DNA of 64,000 nt from JAIEOG01 sp964611895 (GCA_964611895.1 CAZTDN010000006.1:42831-106830); one strand, 5' to 3'. Shown: positions 8,266 to 16,138, counted from the first letter of the stretch. Made by a program: numbers and translations. The notes: generated by a model from the sequence alone, not told the origin.

Positions 8266-8849
8266 GGGACCTCCTTACCTTTGATCGCAAAATCCCAAGC
8301 GCTCTTCAGCTGGCCCATCCAGCTTGAGATAGCCACAAATTCATACCCCACAGCATCCATCAAATTCACAAATTCTTTCATTATGCGCAAAATTCTTCGA
8401 GCGTAGTCAGGGCTCAGAGAACGCCTTTCAAGTTCGGCATAAACTACCGTGACTCTTTCATACCAGTCGCTTGGTTCTAAATTGATTTCAGAGATGACCT
8501 CTATGGCCTTTCGCCAGTGTGGCATTCCCAGGCTTTTTTCTGGAATAATTTTCTGCTCAAACTCTGAAACCACGTTGGCCGGTAAATAAGCCGAGCGAGT
8601 CAGATGCTGTTTGTGGAGGCGTTCTTCGATTCGATTGCGCTTTTGAGCTTCCTGCTTTATTTTTTCTTCCGAGTTCAGCTTATCCCGAACGTGGCAGGCT
8701 TGTTCGTAATTCATCTCTCTTGAAACCTTCTTGATCGTCCGATGAGTACGTTTCTCACTTCCGCCGTCTTTTGAGAAAACGGCAATCCATCCTTTTTTAT
8801 CCTTCCGTGCCTGCGTACTTGATAAGCCATAACTCACCCTTCTTCTCAT
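8244..8849 (-). CDS. Integrase-like protein lacking the catalytic domain
   Basis: A 201-residue basic protein placed 91 bases from tRNA-Phe, reading away from it, the standard position of a tRNA-targeting integrase. The N-terminus (KDKKGWIAVFSKDGG followed by a Lys/Arg-rich stretch) looks like an arm-type DNA-binding domain. A helical middle follows, then a segment like the core-binding SAM-like domain (YARRILRIMKEFVNLMDAV). The frame then ends at 8244; no Arg-Lys-His-Arg-Tyr catalytic domain appears in any frame downstream, where another gene begins. Either this is a truncated tyrosine recombinase or an unrelated DNA-binding protein with a similar N-terminus. The first reading is favoured by the att repeats. 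Confidence 0.5.
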   Translation of the reverse strand: MRRRVSYGLSSTQARKDKKGWIAVFSKDGGSEKRTHRTIKKVSREMNYEQACHVRDKLNSEEKIKQEAQKRNRIEERLHKQHLTRSAYLPANVVSEFEQKIIPEKSLGMPHWRKAIEVISEINLEPSDWYERVTVVYAELERRSLSPDYARRILRIMKEFVNLMDAVGYEFVAISSWMGQLKSAWDFAIKGKEVPWISPLQ

Positions 8850-8865
8850 AGGGTATTGGCGCGCG

Positions 8866-8894
8866 CCGCTAAACCGCTAAGATCTTGTTAGCGG
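8866..8894. repeat. Triple CCGCTAA repeat upstream of the integrase-like gene
   Basis: CCGCTAA occurs at 8866-8872 and 8874-8880 in direct orientation and again inverted (TTAGCGG) at 8888-8894, so the last two form a 7-bp inverted repeat with a 7-base loop. The location between attR and the gene start suits operator or recombinase/excisionase arm-type sites. Function inferred. Confidence 0.4.
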
Positions 8895-8939
8895 TGAGTT
8901 GTGTAATTATTTGATTTTCCTATCGGTGGGACTAATGAA

Positions 8940-8957
8940 GTGCCCAGAGACGGAATC
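8940..8957. repeat. Right attachment-site repeat within tRNA-Phe
   Basis: Identical 18-bp partner of 5885-5902. It covers the acceptor 3' strand and the start of the T arm of tRNA-Phe, so insertion would leave the tRNA intact. Confidence 0.7.
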
Positions 8958-9013
8958 GAACCGCCGACACGAGGATTTTCAATCCTCTGCTCTACCGACT
9001 GAGCTATCTGGGC
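8941..9013 (-). tRNA. tRNA-Phe (GAA)
   Basis: Reading on the minus strand, a full cloverleaf forms: acceptor GCCCAGA pairs with TCTGGGC, the D arm contains AGCTCAGTCGGTAGAGC, and the anticodon loop is TT-GAA-AA on a GAGGA/TCCTC stem. The T loop is GGTTCGATTCC and the discriminator is A. The anticodon occupies 8980-8978. The terminal CCA is not encoded. It serves as the attachment site of the adjacent island. Confidence 0.95.
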
Positions 9014-9046
9014 CTATAAATCGGTAAAATCAACGAGCCTACGAAC

Positions 9047-9649
9047 CTAGCTGTGAGAACTCCGCTGGTCAAGCCACTCGCCAAATAGTTTCAAGGCCTT
9101 CGCGCGATGGCTCACGCGGTTTTTGGCCTCAACAGAAGCCTCCCCAAAACTCACTCCCAACTCCCGACTAAAAACCACAGGATCATATCCAAACCCCCCC
9201 TTACCTGTAGGCTGGGCAAGCACGTGCCCTTCGGAAACACCTTCAAAGTAGTGGCGTTGGGCTCCGTCAAAATAGCATAGGACACAGCGGAACCGAGCGT
9301 GCCAGGGTTCAGCCGATCCCGATCTCAAAATCTGATCCAACAAATAATCCCAGCGTTGGGGCCAGGAAAGATCTGCTCCCCCATAGTAGGCGGAATGTAT
9401 TCCTGGAGCTCCTGAAAGGGCGTCGACCTCCAGACCTGAATCGTCCGTTAGAACTGGCAACCCGCTCATCCGGTAGTACGCTTCCGCCTTTTTCCAGGCG
9501 TTTTCAAAATAGGTTTTTCCGTCCTCTATGACTTCAGGAATTTCAACTCCGAGATCGGCCAAACCTTGAACTAAAACTCGAGGGCCTAGCCATACACGAA
9601 GCTCGGCGATTTTTCCGGGGTTGGTGGTTCCGAGAAGAAGTTTACTCAC
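9047..9649 (-). CDS. rdgB: dITP/XTP pyrophosphatase (RdgB/HAM1 family)
   Basis: House-cleaning nucleotidase that hydrolyses deaminated purine triphosphates (dITP, ITP, XTP) to monophosphates, keeping them out of DNA. Family signatures are present: KLLLGTTNPGKIAEL at the N-terminus (nucleotide loop), FENAWKKA, LTDDSGLEVDAL (the catalytic Asp region), GAPGIHSAYYGG, GKGGFGYDPVVF and the closing NRVSHRAKAL. GTG at 9649 is chosen because homologues begin just before KLLLGTTNPGK and it lies five bases after the rph stop; an ATG at 9685 would add 12 residues and overlap rph. The rph-rdgB pairing is a common operon. Confidence 0.92.
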   Translation of the reverse strand: MSKLLLGTTNPGKIAELRVWLGPRVLVQGLADLGVEIPEVIEDGKTYFENAWKKAEAYYRMSGLPVLTDDSGLEVDALSGAPGIHSAYYGGADLSWPQRWDYLLDQILRSGSAEPWHARFRCVLCYFDGAQRHYFEGVSEGHVLAQPTGKGGFGYDPVVFSRELGVSFGEASVEAKNRVSHRAKALKLFGEWLDQRSSHS

Positions 9650-9653
9650 AAGT

Positions 9654-10367
9654 TTAGACAGACAGGATCTTGGACTGGAGATCAAAGAGCGTTCTCAGGC
9701 CGTCGGTAGCCAGATCTAGGAGCGCGTTAAGCTGTGCACGATCGAAGGGCGTGGACTCCGCCGTTCCCTGCACTTCGATGAACTTTCCTGTCCCCGTCAT
9801 GACAATGTTCATATCCACTGCAGCGTCCTTGTCCTCGAGATAGTTTAGATCCAGCATCGGAACTTCACCGACCATTCCAACAGACACCGCTGCAACGGCA
9901 GTCTTTAAGACATTGCCTAACGCTGGGGTGTTTTGGGAAAGCTTTTTCAGCGCGAGACCCAGCGCCACATAAGCACCAGTGATCGAGGCTGTCCTCGTAC
10001 CACCGTCGGCGTCCATGACGTCGCAATCAATCAACACCGACCTTTCACCCAACGGAGCAAAGTCAATACAGGTTCGAAGGCTTCTTCCGATGAGCCGCTG
10101 AATTTCCTGGGTGCGCCCCCCTAATTTAGATCGTTCCCTCTGAATTCTCTGGCCCGAACTTCCGGGTAACATGGAGTATTCGGCTGTGAGCCAACCTCGC
10201 CCAGAACCTTTGAGAAAATGCGGCACGGAGTCTTCCAGGGTGGCACTGCAAATCACGCGGGTATTGCCAAATTCGATGAGACAGGACCCAGGGGGACTGG
10301 CTAGAAAATGCGGGGTGATTTTGACGGGTCGGAGTTGGTTCGAGCTTCTGCCATCGTTTCGTGCCAT
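9654..10367 (-). CDS. rph: Ribonuclease PH
   Basis: Phosphorolytic 3'-to-5' exoribonuclease that trims tRNA 3' ends, acting as a hexamer of RNase PH folds. Strong matches to the family: GRSSNQLRPV at the N-terminus, the substrate loop GRGWLTAEYSMLP, GGRTQEIQRLIGRSLR, and the phosphate-site region DCDVMDADGGTRTASITGA. Later come DLNYLEDKDAAVDMN and IEVQGTAESTPF. ATG at 10367 gives MARNDGRSSNQ, aligning with known starts; an upstream GTG at 10388 would add seven residues. It is directly followed by rdgB. 237 residues is the normal length. Confidence 0.95.
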   Translation of the reverse strand: MARNDGRSSNQLRPVKITPHFLASPPGSCLIEFGNTRVICSATLEDSVPHFLKGSGRGWLTAEYSMLPGSSGQRIQRERSKLGGRTQEIQRLIGRSLRTCIDFAPLGERSVLIDCDVMDADGGTRTASITGAYVALGLALKKLSQNTPALGNVLKTAVAAVSVGMVGEVPMLDLNYLEDKDAAVDMNIVMTGTGKFIEVQGTAESTPFDRAQLNALLDLATDGLRTLFDLQSKILSV

Positions 10368-10397
10368 AGAGCGAAGCTTTATCACCACCGCTTTGAT

Positions 10398-11222
10398 TTA
10401 GGTAGTGCGTTTATTCGCCGGGCGCACGGCCCCAGAGCGACTAATACGGCGCATTTGCAGAGCGAACCCCAAAACTCCTTCTGCAATTCCAGTTGCGATT
10501 CGATTTTGATAGGCAGGTCGCGCCAACGCCGCCGCTTCTTCTGCGTGCGTTAGGTACCCTATCTCTATAAGCAACGCCGGCATTTGAGTTCCCGATAAAA
10601 CCGCGAAGGGTGCCTGGCGCACCCCCTTGCCGTTGGGTCGCAAGAGTGCGGCGAGTGATGCGTAGACAGACTCGGCGAATCGACTGCTTTCTAGAATATG
10701 GGTATTCGTCTTCAAGTCAGAGAGAATGGACAAAACCCCCGGAGACAGGTTCGGGGTTTCGGTTTCGGCGTTTTCTTGGCGAGCTATTCGCGAAGCTTCG
10801 GCATCGGATGCCTCATTTGAAAGAAAATATACTTCAAACCCCCGCGCTCTTGGTGCTGGAGACGAATTCGCGTGAATGCTCACAAAAAGATCCGCTCCCC
10901 AGTCGTTTGCACGCTTGGCTCTATCGCGCAAGGGCACAAAATGATCTGCGTTTCGCGTGAGCTGAACTTCTATTGGAAAGTCCGCTAGACGAGCAGAACG
11001 GTCTAAACGAGCTTTTACATGAGTTGCAACACGTAGGCACAACTCTTTCTCCATCACTCCATGAAATCCTGGAGCGCCAAAATCATGCCCGCCGTGTCCT
11101 ACATCCACCAGCACTTTAAACTTCTTTGGAGCTGGCAATGGCGCTGGAGACTCGGGACTGGTCCCACCCCAAAGTGATGCATGAAAACAAATGACACAAA
11201 GAATGAAAGAGAACTTTTTCAT
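10398..11222 (-). CDS. N-acetylmuramoyl-L-alanine amidase (Amidase_3), exported
   Basis: Periplasmic zinc hydrolase that cuts the amide bond between N-acetylmuramic acid and the stem peptide. ATG at 11222 gives MKKFSFILCVICFHASLWG, a signal peptide. The catalytic fold shows the zinc His in DVGHGGHDFGAPG, the zinc Glu in VMEKELCLRV, the second His in VSIHANSSP and the catalytic Glu in LLIEIGYLTH. There is no AMIN or LysM targeting domain, so this is a minimal AmiA/C-like enzyme. It is divergent from the SpoIID-like gene across only 53 bases and lies 30 bases upstream of rph on the same strand. The pairing of amidase with SpoIID recalls the SpoIIP/SpoIID couple. Confidence 0.9.
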   Translation of the reverse strand: MKKFSFILCVICFHASLWGGTSPESPAPLPAPKKFKVLVDVGHGGHDFGAPGFHGVMEKELCLRVATHVKARLDRSARLADFPIEVQLTRNADHFVPLRDRAKRANDWGADLFVSIHANSSPAPRARGFEVYFLSNEASDAEASRIARQENAETETPNLSPGVLSILSDLKTNTHILESSRFAESVYASLAALLRPNGKGVRQAPFAVLSGTQMPALLIEIGYLTHAEEAAALARPAYQNRIATGIAEGVLGFALQMRRISRSGAVRPANKRTT

Positions 11223-11275
11223 GGTAAGATTAAACAAGCTTCTTAGTTTTCCTCTTTTTCAGAAAATCAAAATCC

Positions 11276-12574
11276 ATGAAAATCCGAAAAAAAGAACTTC
11301 TAGGTTTAAGTATTTGGTTTGCGACAACGCTGTGCGGGATTACGACGGCCTCGGAAGGCTCGAGCGTCTGGAACTATTCTCAGTTTAGCACACCCATCCG
11401 AGTGCTTCTACACAGGTCGCGGGGCGCGGTGGAATTACTCAACGTGCTACCAGCTACGGTCCGAATCGATTCCACCTGGAAAGCACCGAAACTTTCTCAG
11501 GGCAGGCTTCTGTTTGGTGCGCAGAGCCAATCGCAATTGCGAATGATTCGCATTCCTTACAAACCCGTAATCGCCGACGAAATCGAAATGTCCGTGCCGG
11601 AAGAGCCACCTGGCTTCCTCGTAAACGCTGCGCATTACCGCGGGCGCATGCGCCTGCGCGTTATGAACGGAGAGCTCTTCCTCGTCAATGTGCTGCCGCT
11701 GGAGACGTACCTCAAAGGCACAGTCGGTGGTGAAATGAATCCTAGCTGGCCCCTCGAAGCGCTTAAAGCGCAGACGGTAGCTGCCCGAAGCTATGCTTTG
11801 TACAAAATGCACCATAGTCGCCACGCACTTTATGATCTCGAGAACACGACCGAAGACCAGGTTTACGTGGGCAGCAAGGGAGAATCTCCAACAGTAATAC
11901 GCGCTGTTCGAGAAACGGCGGGGATGTACCTGGCTGGAGATAAGGGGGCTTCGATAGTTCACTACCACTCGAGGTGCGGAGGTGAGACACAATCGGCATC
12001 CGCGGCATGGGGAGCGACAAAATCTGAAAGCCGCGCAGTGCCGTGCGCTTTTTGCCGACAAAACCCCTATCGTTGGACAGCCAGTTGGAGCCCGCAGACC
12101 TTTTACAAAAAACTAGGTCTCCCTTTTGGTTTGGGCGCGCGGTTTTTGCCTGCACGACGCTCAATCTCCGGTCGTGTTCAGGAAATAGATGTTCTTGCAG
12201 GCGGGCAACGCCATCGAATTACCAGCGAAGCCGCTCGGCGCTTGCTCGGTTATGAAAACCTCAAAAGCACCTTTTTCGAGATCAGGGAATCCGCAGACGA
12301 AATCCGCGTCCATGGAGTGGGCGCAGGGCACGGAGTGGGCATGTGCCAGTGGGGGGCGAAACACCTGGCCGAGCGAGGCATGGGGTTTTTGAACATATTG
12401 CGCCACTACTACCCCTCAGAAAATATTGCCCGTTGGATACCTGCGCCACCCGCTCAAAAAAACTTGGATCCCCATCGACTTGCTGGCATAGGGTACGCGC
12501 ATGCTCGATCTCCAAGACTACAATTTTCCGCTACCGGAAACTCTTATCGCCCGTTTTCCCGTCTCGCCCCGTGA
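11276..12574 (+). CDS. SpoIID/LytB-domain protein (putative lytic transglycosylase)
   Basis: SpoIID proteins cleave glycan strands already stripped of stem peptides. The 432-residue protein has an N-terminal hydrophobic signal segment (LGLSIWFATTLCGITTA), then the SpoIID core. That core has LPLETYLKGTVGGEMNPSW (containing the conserved Glu), LKAQTVAARSYALYK, YHSRCGGETQSASAAWG and the C-terminal signature GVGAGHGVGMCQWGA. Start ATG 11276. The tail after HYYPSENIARW is about 50 residues longer than the domain needs and overlaps queA by 74 bases. The divergent amidase gene makes a functional pair plausible. No sporulation genes are seen, so a general septal or remodelling role is inferred. Confidence 0.85.
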   Translation: MKIRKKELLGLSIWFATTLCGITTASEGSSVWNYSQFSTPIRVLLHRSRGAVELLNVLPATVRIDSTWKAPKLSQGRLLFGAQSQSQLRMIRIPYKPVIADEIEMSVPEEPPGFLVNAAHYRGRMRLRVMNGELFLVNVLPLETYLKGTVGGEMNPSWPLEALKAQTVAARSYALYKMHHSRHALYDLENTTEDQVYVGSKGESPTVIRAVRETAGMYLAGDKGASIVHYHSRCGGETQSASAAWGATKSESRAVPCAFCRQNPYRWTASWSPQTFYKKLGLPFGLGARFLPARRSISGRVQEIDVLAGGQRHRITSEAARRLLGYENLKSTFFEIRESADEIRVHGVGAGHGVGMCQWGAKHLAERGMGFLNILRHYYPSENIARWIPAPPAQKNLDPHRLAGIGYAHARSPRLQFSATGNSYRPFSRLAP

Positions 12575-13517
12575 TCAGTCGGCCCTCTTGTGCGCCCATC
12601 GCCAGAACCTTGAGCTCGCCGACCATAAATTCTCCGACTTAGATACCCTGTTGCGCGCGGGCGACACGCTCGTGCTCAATCAAACCAAAGTTCTCAAAGC
12701 CCGTGTCTTTGGACAGAGCGCCTCCGGCCGACGCTTTGAGGTTTTCTTGCTGGGACAGAGCGGAGTTCCTGAAGTTTGGGAGTGCTTGGTGCGCCCTGGA
12801 AAACACATCAAAGAGGGAGGGACCGACCTTTTTTTTCCTGGTGGGATGCGGGCGTCAGTCTGCCGCGACCCGCATCAAAACAGACAGTTCCTCATTCGCT
12901 TTTCTACTTCAGGAGCGGGGTGGTTCGATTGGCTGGAAAAAACGGGCCAAGTCCCCCTGCCTCCCTATCTCAAACGCGAGGCCGACGAATCGGACGCGAT
13001 CTCCTACCAAACTGTTTACGCCAAAAATCCAGGCTCAGTCGCAGCTCCAACGGCTGGCTTGCATTTTACTCCGGAGCTTCTGACCCGACTGAAAAGTCGC
13101 GGCATCCAAATCGAGACGCTCGACCTTCAAATCGGTTATGGGACCTTTTCGCCCATTGATCCCAGCACACAGGTTCTGCACGAAGAACACTATTGTATCA
13201 GTCCGGCTACCGCGCAACGCCTGAGCGCGGCGCGAGAGCAGGGCCGCAGAATCGTCGCAGTGGGAACGACTGCTCTGCGCGCGCTGGAGTCGGCTGCGTC
13301 GGGGAAACTGGAAGGGCAAACCAACCTGTTTATTCGTCCAGGGTATCGCTTCACCCAAGTAGACGGACTGATAACGAACTTTCACCTTCCTCAGTCCTCG
13401 TTGTTTATATTGATTGCTGCGTTCATGGGCAGGGAGAACGCACTGCATGCCTACGGCCATGCGATTGACCGGAAATACCGCTTTTATAGCTATGGGGACG
13501 CGATGCTGATTCTTTGA
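12501..13517 (+). CDS. queA: S-adenosylmethionine:tRNA ribosyltransferase-isomerase
   Basis: QueA transfers and isomerises the ribosyl of SAM onto 7-aminomethyl-7-deazaguanine in tRNA, giving epoxyqueuosine. The protein begins DYNFPLPETLIARFP, as the family does, and shows GDTLVLNQTKVLKAR. Also present are PLPPYLKREADESD, the signature YQTVYAKNPGSVAAPTAGLHFT, and NFHLPQSSLFILIAAFMG near the C-terminus. Length 338 residues is typical. ATG at 12501 lies inside the end of the SpoIID-like gene in another frame. A second queuosine gene, queE, is at 47.0-47.7 kb. rpsU follows with its own promoter. Confidence 0.96.
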   Translation: MLDLQDYNFPLPETLIARFPVSPRDQSALLCAHRQNLELADHKFSDLDTLLRAGDTLVLNQTKVLKARVFGQSASGRRFEVFLLGQSGVPEVWECLVRPGKHIKEGGTDLFFPGGMRASVCRDPHQNRQFLIRFSTSGAGWFDWLEKTGQVPLPPYLKREADESDAISYQTVYAKNPGSVAAPTAGLHFTPELLTRLKSRGIQIETLDLQIGYGTFSPIDPSTQVLHEEHYCISPATAQRLSAAREQGRRIVAVGTTALRALESAASGKLEGQTNLFIRPGYRFTQVDGLITNFHLPQSSLFILIAAFMGRENALHAYGHAIDRKYRFYSYGDAMLIL

Positions 13518-13531
13518 CCCCATCTTATGTC

Positions 13532-13561
13532 TTGACGGGCTCGGTCAGTCGTCACTAGAGT
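13532..13561 (+). promoter_or_regulatory. Promoter of the rpsU-yqeY-dnaG block
   Basis: -35 TTGACG (13532-13537), 18-base spacer, -10 TAGAGT (13556-13561), just after the queA stop and about 22 bases before the rpsU start. Confidence 0.5.
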
Positions 13562-13583
13562 AGCGATTTTCTAGGAGATTGGT

Positions 13584-13775
13584 TTGCCCGGACTTCGAGT
13601 AAAAGATAACGAACCTTACGATAGCGCTTTGCGCCGCTTTAAAAAGCAGTGCGAAAAAGCTGGCATTCTTTCAGAAGTGCGCCGCCGCGAATTTTACGAA
13701 AAGCCTTCCGTTCGCCGGAAGAAAAAGTCGATCGCTGCCCGTAAGCGCGCCATGAAACGCCAAGATCGTCGATAG
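13584..13775 (+). CDS. rpsU: 30S ribosomal protein S21
   Basis: Small basic subunit protein needed for initiation at mRNA Shine-Dalgarno sites. The 63-residue product shows the S21 pattern LRVKDNEPYDSALRRFKKQC, then REFYEKPSVRRKKK and a Lys/Arg-rich tail. The start is TTG at 13584, six bases after AGGAG; no ATG is available. Position ahead of yqeY, dnaG and rpoD matches the macromolecular-synthesis operon. Confidence 0.95.
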   Translation: MPGLRVKDNEPYDSALRRFKKQCEKAGILSEVRRREFYEKPSVRRKKKSIAARKRAMKRQDRR

Positions 13776-13786
13776 ATCTCATTTCT

Positions 13787-14236
13787 ATGGACCTCAAAAC
13801 TCAGCTACAAACTGATATGAAGGACGCCATGCGCGCCCAAGACTCAGTGAAACTGGGTGCGGTGCGAATGCTCATTTCCGAAATTAAAAAGCGGGAAATC
13901 GACAAGCGCTCTCCGCTGGAAGAAGCTGAAATCCATAAAGTTATTCAGACTTTGCTCAAGCAGCGTGCCGACTCCATCGAGGCCTTTCTCAAGGCCAACC
14001 GAACAGATCTAGTGGATAAAGAACGCCGGGAAGTCGATGTACTTAAAGTCTACCTCCCCCAACAACTCTCGGCCCAAGAAGTCGAAGCGCTTGTCACGGC
14101 GGCGATTGCCGAAACCGGGGCCAATAAACCCGCGGATATCGGCCTGGTCATGAAGGCTGTGCTGGCCAAAGCCGCTGGACGCGCAGACGGAAAACTCGTC
14201 AACGAACTTGCTCGCACCAAACTTGCCCCAAAGTAA
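13787..14236 (+). CDS. yqeY: GatB/YqeY-domain protein
   Basis: A 149-residue helical protein of the YqeY family, related to the tRNA-binding tail of the amidotransferase subunit GatB. Features seen: LKTQLQTDMKDAMRAQD, RMLISEIKKREIDKR, VIQTLLKQRADSIEAF and VLKVYLPQQLSAQEVEALV, followed by ADIGLVMKAVLAKAAGRADG and the LVNELARTKL ending. Biochemical role is not established; tRNA interaction is inferred from the family. It sits 11 bases after rpsU and 84 before dnaG, the usual rpsU-yqeY-dnaG order. Confidence 0.92.
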   Translation: MDLKTQLQTDMKDAMRAQDSVKLGAVRMLISEIKKREIDKRSPLEEAEIHKVIQTLLKQRADSIEAFLKANRTDLVDKERREVDVLKVYLPQQLSAQEVEALVTAAIAETGANKPADIGLVMKAVLAKAAGRADGKLVNELARTKLAPK

Positions 14237-14320
14237 GTCGCTCAGCTGAAGCTTTTTGTTCCGGCCGCTTTCGTTGTATCCGTGTACGAAGTGCGCTGGG
14301 TTTGCTGCGTCTGAGGGACT

Positions 14321-16138
14321 GTGTTTTCAGAAGGGACATTAGCCAGTATCCGGGAGCGGATGAACATTGTAGACTTGGTGGGCGAGTACGTTCAATTGAA
14401 GAAGAGCGGGCAAGCCTACCAGGGGCTATGCCCATTCCACTCTGAGAAAAGCCCTTCTTTTTACGTCCACCCCCTCAAGCAGGTGTTCCGGTGTTTTGGG
14501 TGCCAGAAGGGCGGCAACGTATTTTCTTTCTTGATGGCTATCGAGGGAATGAGCTTTCCGGAAACGGTCCAAAAGCTCGCCGACCGCACGGGTGTGAAGC
14601 TCGAACAAGTCGATCGGCACTCGCGGGTCCCCAACCCCCTCGAGAACGCCACTCGGCAGCTCGCCGCATTGGATTGGGCTGGAAAATACTTTCATTACCT
14701 CTTGAATGAAGTCCCGGACTACTCGTTTGCCAAAGACTACATTGAAAAACGCGGTATTCGACGAGAAACCGTGGATCGATTTCAGATCGGTGTGGCCCCC
14801 CGCGGGTGGAATACGCTGTTACGTTTGTTGATTAAACGAGGGTTCAGTCTGGGAGAACTTGTGCAGGCAGGCCTGGTCGTTGAGCGGGCGGAATCCGAGA
14901 GCGGGGGTTACGATCGCTTTCGTGAGCGATTGATGTTCCCCATTCGCAATCGTGATGGCCAAATCGTCGGATTTGGGGCCCGAGCCCTTAAAGAAGGCGA
15001 TCAGCCGAAATATTTGAACTCGCCCGAAAACCCTATCTTCTCCAAGCGCCGATTGCTCTACGGCATGTACGAAGGCCAGCGCGCGATCCGACAGATGGGA
15101 GAAGTCATCCTGGTCGAAGGCTACATGGATGTCGTGGGGCTTCATCAGGCTGGCGTGCAAAACGCTATCGCCACCATGGGAACCGCTCTCACCGAAGACC
15201 ACTGCGCCGAACTCAAACCCCTTACACGAAGAGCGGTAACGGTTTTTGATCCTGACAATGCGGGCAAGGAAGCGTGGCATCGATCGGTCCACCTGTTTTT
15301 AACCTCGGGGTTCTTCGCCAAAGACCTTTCGTTGCCTAACGGATTAGACCCGGACGAGTTTGTGCAGCAACACAGTGCCGAAGAGTTTTACCGACTTTGC
15401 GCCGCAGCACCACGTCAGGTGACCAAGCTGCTCAAAGAGATTGCTCAACGAGGCCCTCTTTCTGAAAGTGAGATCTCGCAAGCCTTGACCGATCTTACCC
15501 CTTTGCTCATCGCGAGCCGACGACTGCCCGATCGTGCAGTACTTTGGGATGACATCAGTTTGGTTCTGGGTATTTCCGTTCCAGTGCTGACTGAAATTGC
15601 TGAGGCCGCTATCAAACGGGCTGGGTCCGCCGACCCATCTGCACCCCTACAGAGCCCCAAAACCCCCAATCGCCCGAGCAAAGAAAAGGGCCTAAACCGG
15701 ATCGAACTCCAGTTTTTTGCTGCTTGTGTGGAGTCTCCCCAAAGTTTTTTGGCTCTGGAAAAAGCTCGCTGGGCCGGCGGAATTGCCGACCCCGCCATTC
15801 GAAGCTGGTTGGAAAAGCTTCATGAATGCGCTAACCCATTGGAATTTAGAGAAAAACTTGGCTCTCTTATCCATTTGGGGGGGCCGCAGGAACTGACGGC
15901 CGCTGCCGCCGGTGGTGTATTTGAAGAAACCCCACCCACTCAAAATGGGGGGGTTTTTCAGGCCATCGCCGATAGAGTCTTTCAAAAGCAAAAAGAACAG
16001 GAAATCAAATCCCTCTCTGCCCAGGTGAAACTGACCGCCCGGATGGGGGACACGGCAGAGCAAGAAAGGCTCCTAAATCGGCTACAAGAATTGCGGGCTC
16101 AGCCGACTCCCCCCACAGAAGAAGGTAACGCTGGTTGA
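14321..16138 (+). CDS. dnaG: DNA primase
   Basis: Synthesises RNA primers for replication. The 605-residue protein starts at GTG 14321. A CHC2 zinc finger has ligands C37, H40, C58 and C61 (LCPFH and FRCFGCQKGG), followed by the RNA-polymerase core (DRFRERLMFPIRNRDGQIVGFGAR and PKYLNSPENPIFSKR). The Toprim motifs are EGYMDVVGLHQAG and FDPDNAGKEA; the second has Pro where many primases have Gly (FDGD). The C-terminal helicase-interaction part is Pro-rich and divergent. A terminator-like hairpin lies inside the 3' part at 15927-15958, and the rpoD promoter overlaps the stop codon. Confidence 0.95.
   Translation: MFSEGTLASIRERMNIVDLVGEYVQLKKSGQAYQGLCPFHSEKSPSFYVHPLKQVFRCFGCQKGGNVFSFLMAIEGMSFPETVQKLADRTGVKLEQVDRHSRVPNPLENATRQLAALDWAGKYFHYLLNEVPDYSFAKDYIEKRGIRRETVDRFQIGVAPRGWNTLLRLLIKRGFSLGELVQAGLVVERAESESGGYDRFRERLMFPIRNRDGQIVGFGARALKEGDQPKYLNSPENPIFSKRRLLYGMYEGQRAIRQMGEVILVEGYMDVVGLHQAGVQNAIATMGTALTEDHCAELKPLTRRAVTVFDPDNAGKEAWHRSVHLFLTSGFFAKDLSLPNGLDPDEFVQQHSAEEFYRLCAAAPRQVTKLLKEIAQRGPLSESEISQALTDLTPLLIASRRLPDRAVLWDDISLVLGISVPVLTEIAEAAIKRAGSADPSAPLQSPKTPNRPSKEKGLNRIELQFFAACVESPQSFLALEKARWAGGIADPAIRSWLEKLHECANPLEFREKLGSLIHLGGPQELTAAAAGGVFEETPPTQNGGVFQAIADRVFQKQKEQEIKSLSAQVKLTARMGDTAEQERLLNRLQELRAQPTPPTEEGNAG
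15927..15958 (+). terminator. Terminator-like hairpin inside dnaG
   Basis: An A/C-rich arm (AACCCC-A-CCCA, one bulged A) pairs with TGGGGGGGTT around a 7-base loop and ends in TTTTT. This resembles an intrinsic terminator but lies in coding sequence (residues Pro-Pro-Thr-Gln-Asn-Gly-Gly-Val). It could reduce read-through from dnaG to rpoD. Confidence 0.35.

Larger units (their letters stand above)
5885..8957. mobile_element. Small tRNA-Phe-associated genomic island
   Basis: An interval of about 3.07 kb is bounded by an exact 18-bp direct repeat (5885-5902 and 8940-8957). The right copy is the 3' end of the intact tRNA-Phe gene. Inside are five short orphan genes, a gene fragment and, immediately beside the tRNA, a protein resembling the N-terminal half of a tyrosine recombinase. 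The interior is visibly more A+T-rich and less densely coded than its flanks (not counted). tRNA 3' ends are the usual attachment sites of integrase-borne elements. No intact integrase is present, so the element is probably a remnant or relies on an enzyme elsewhere. Confidence 0.65.
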
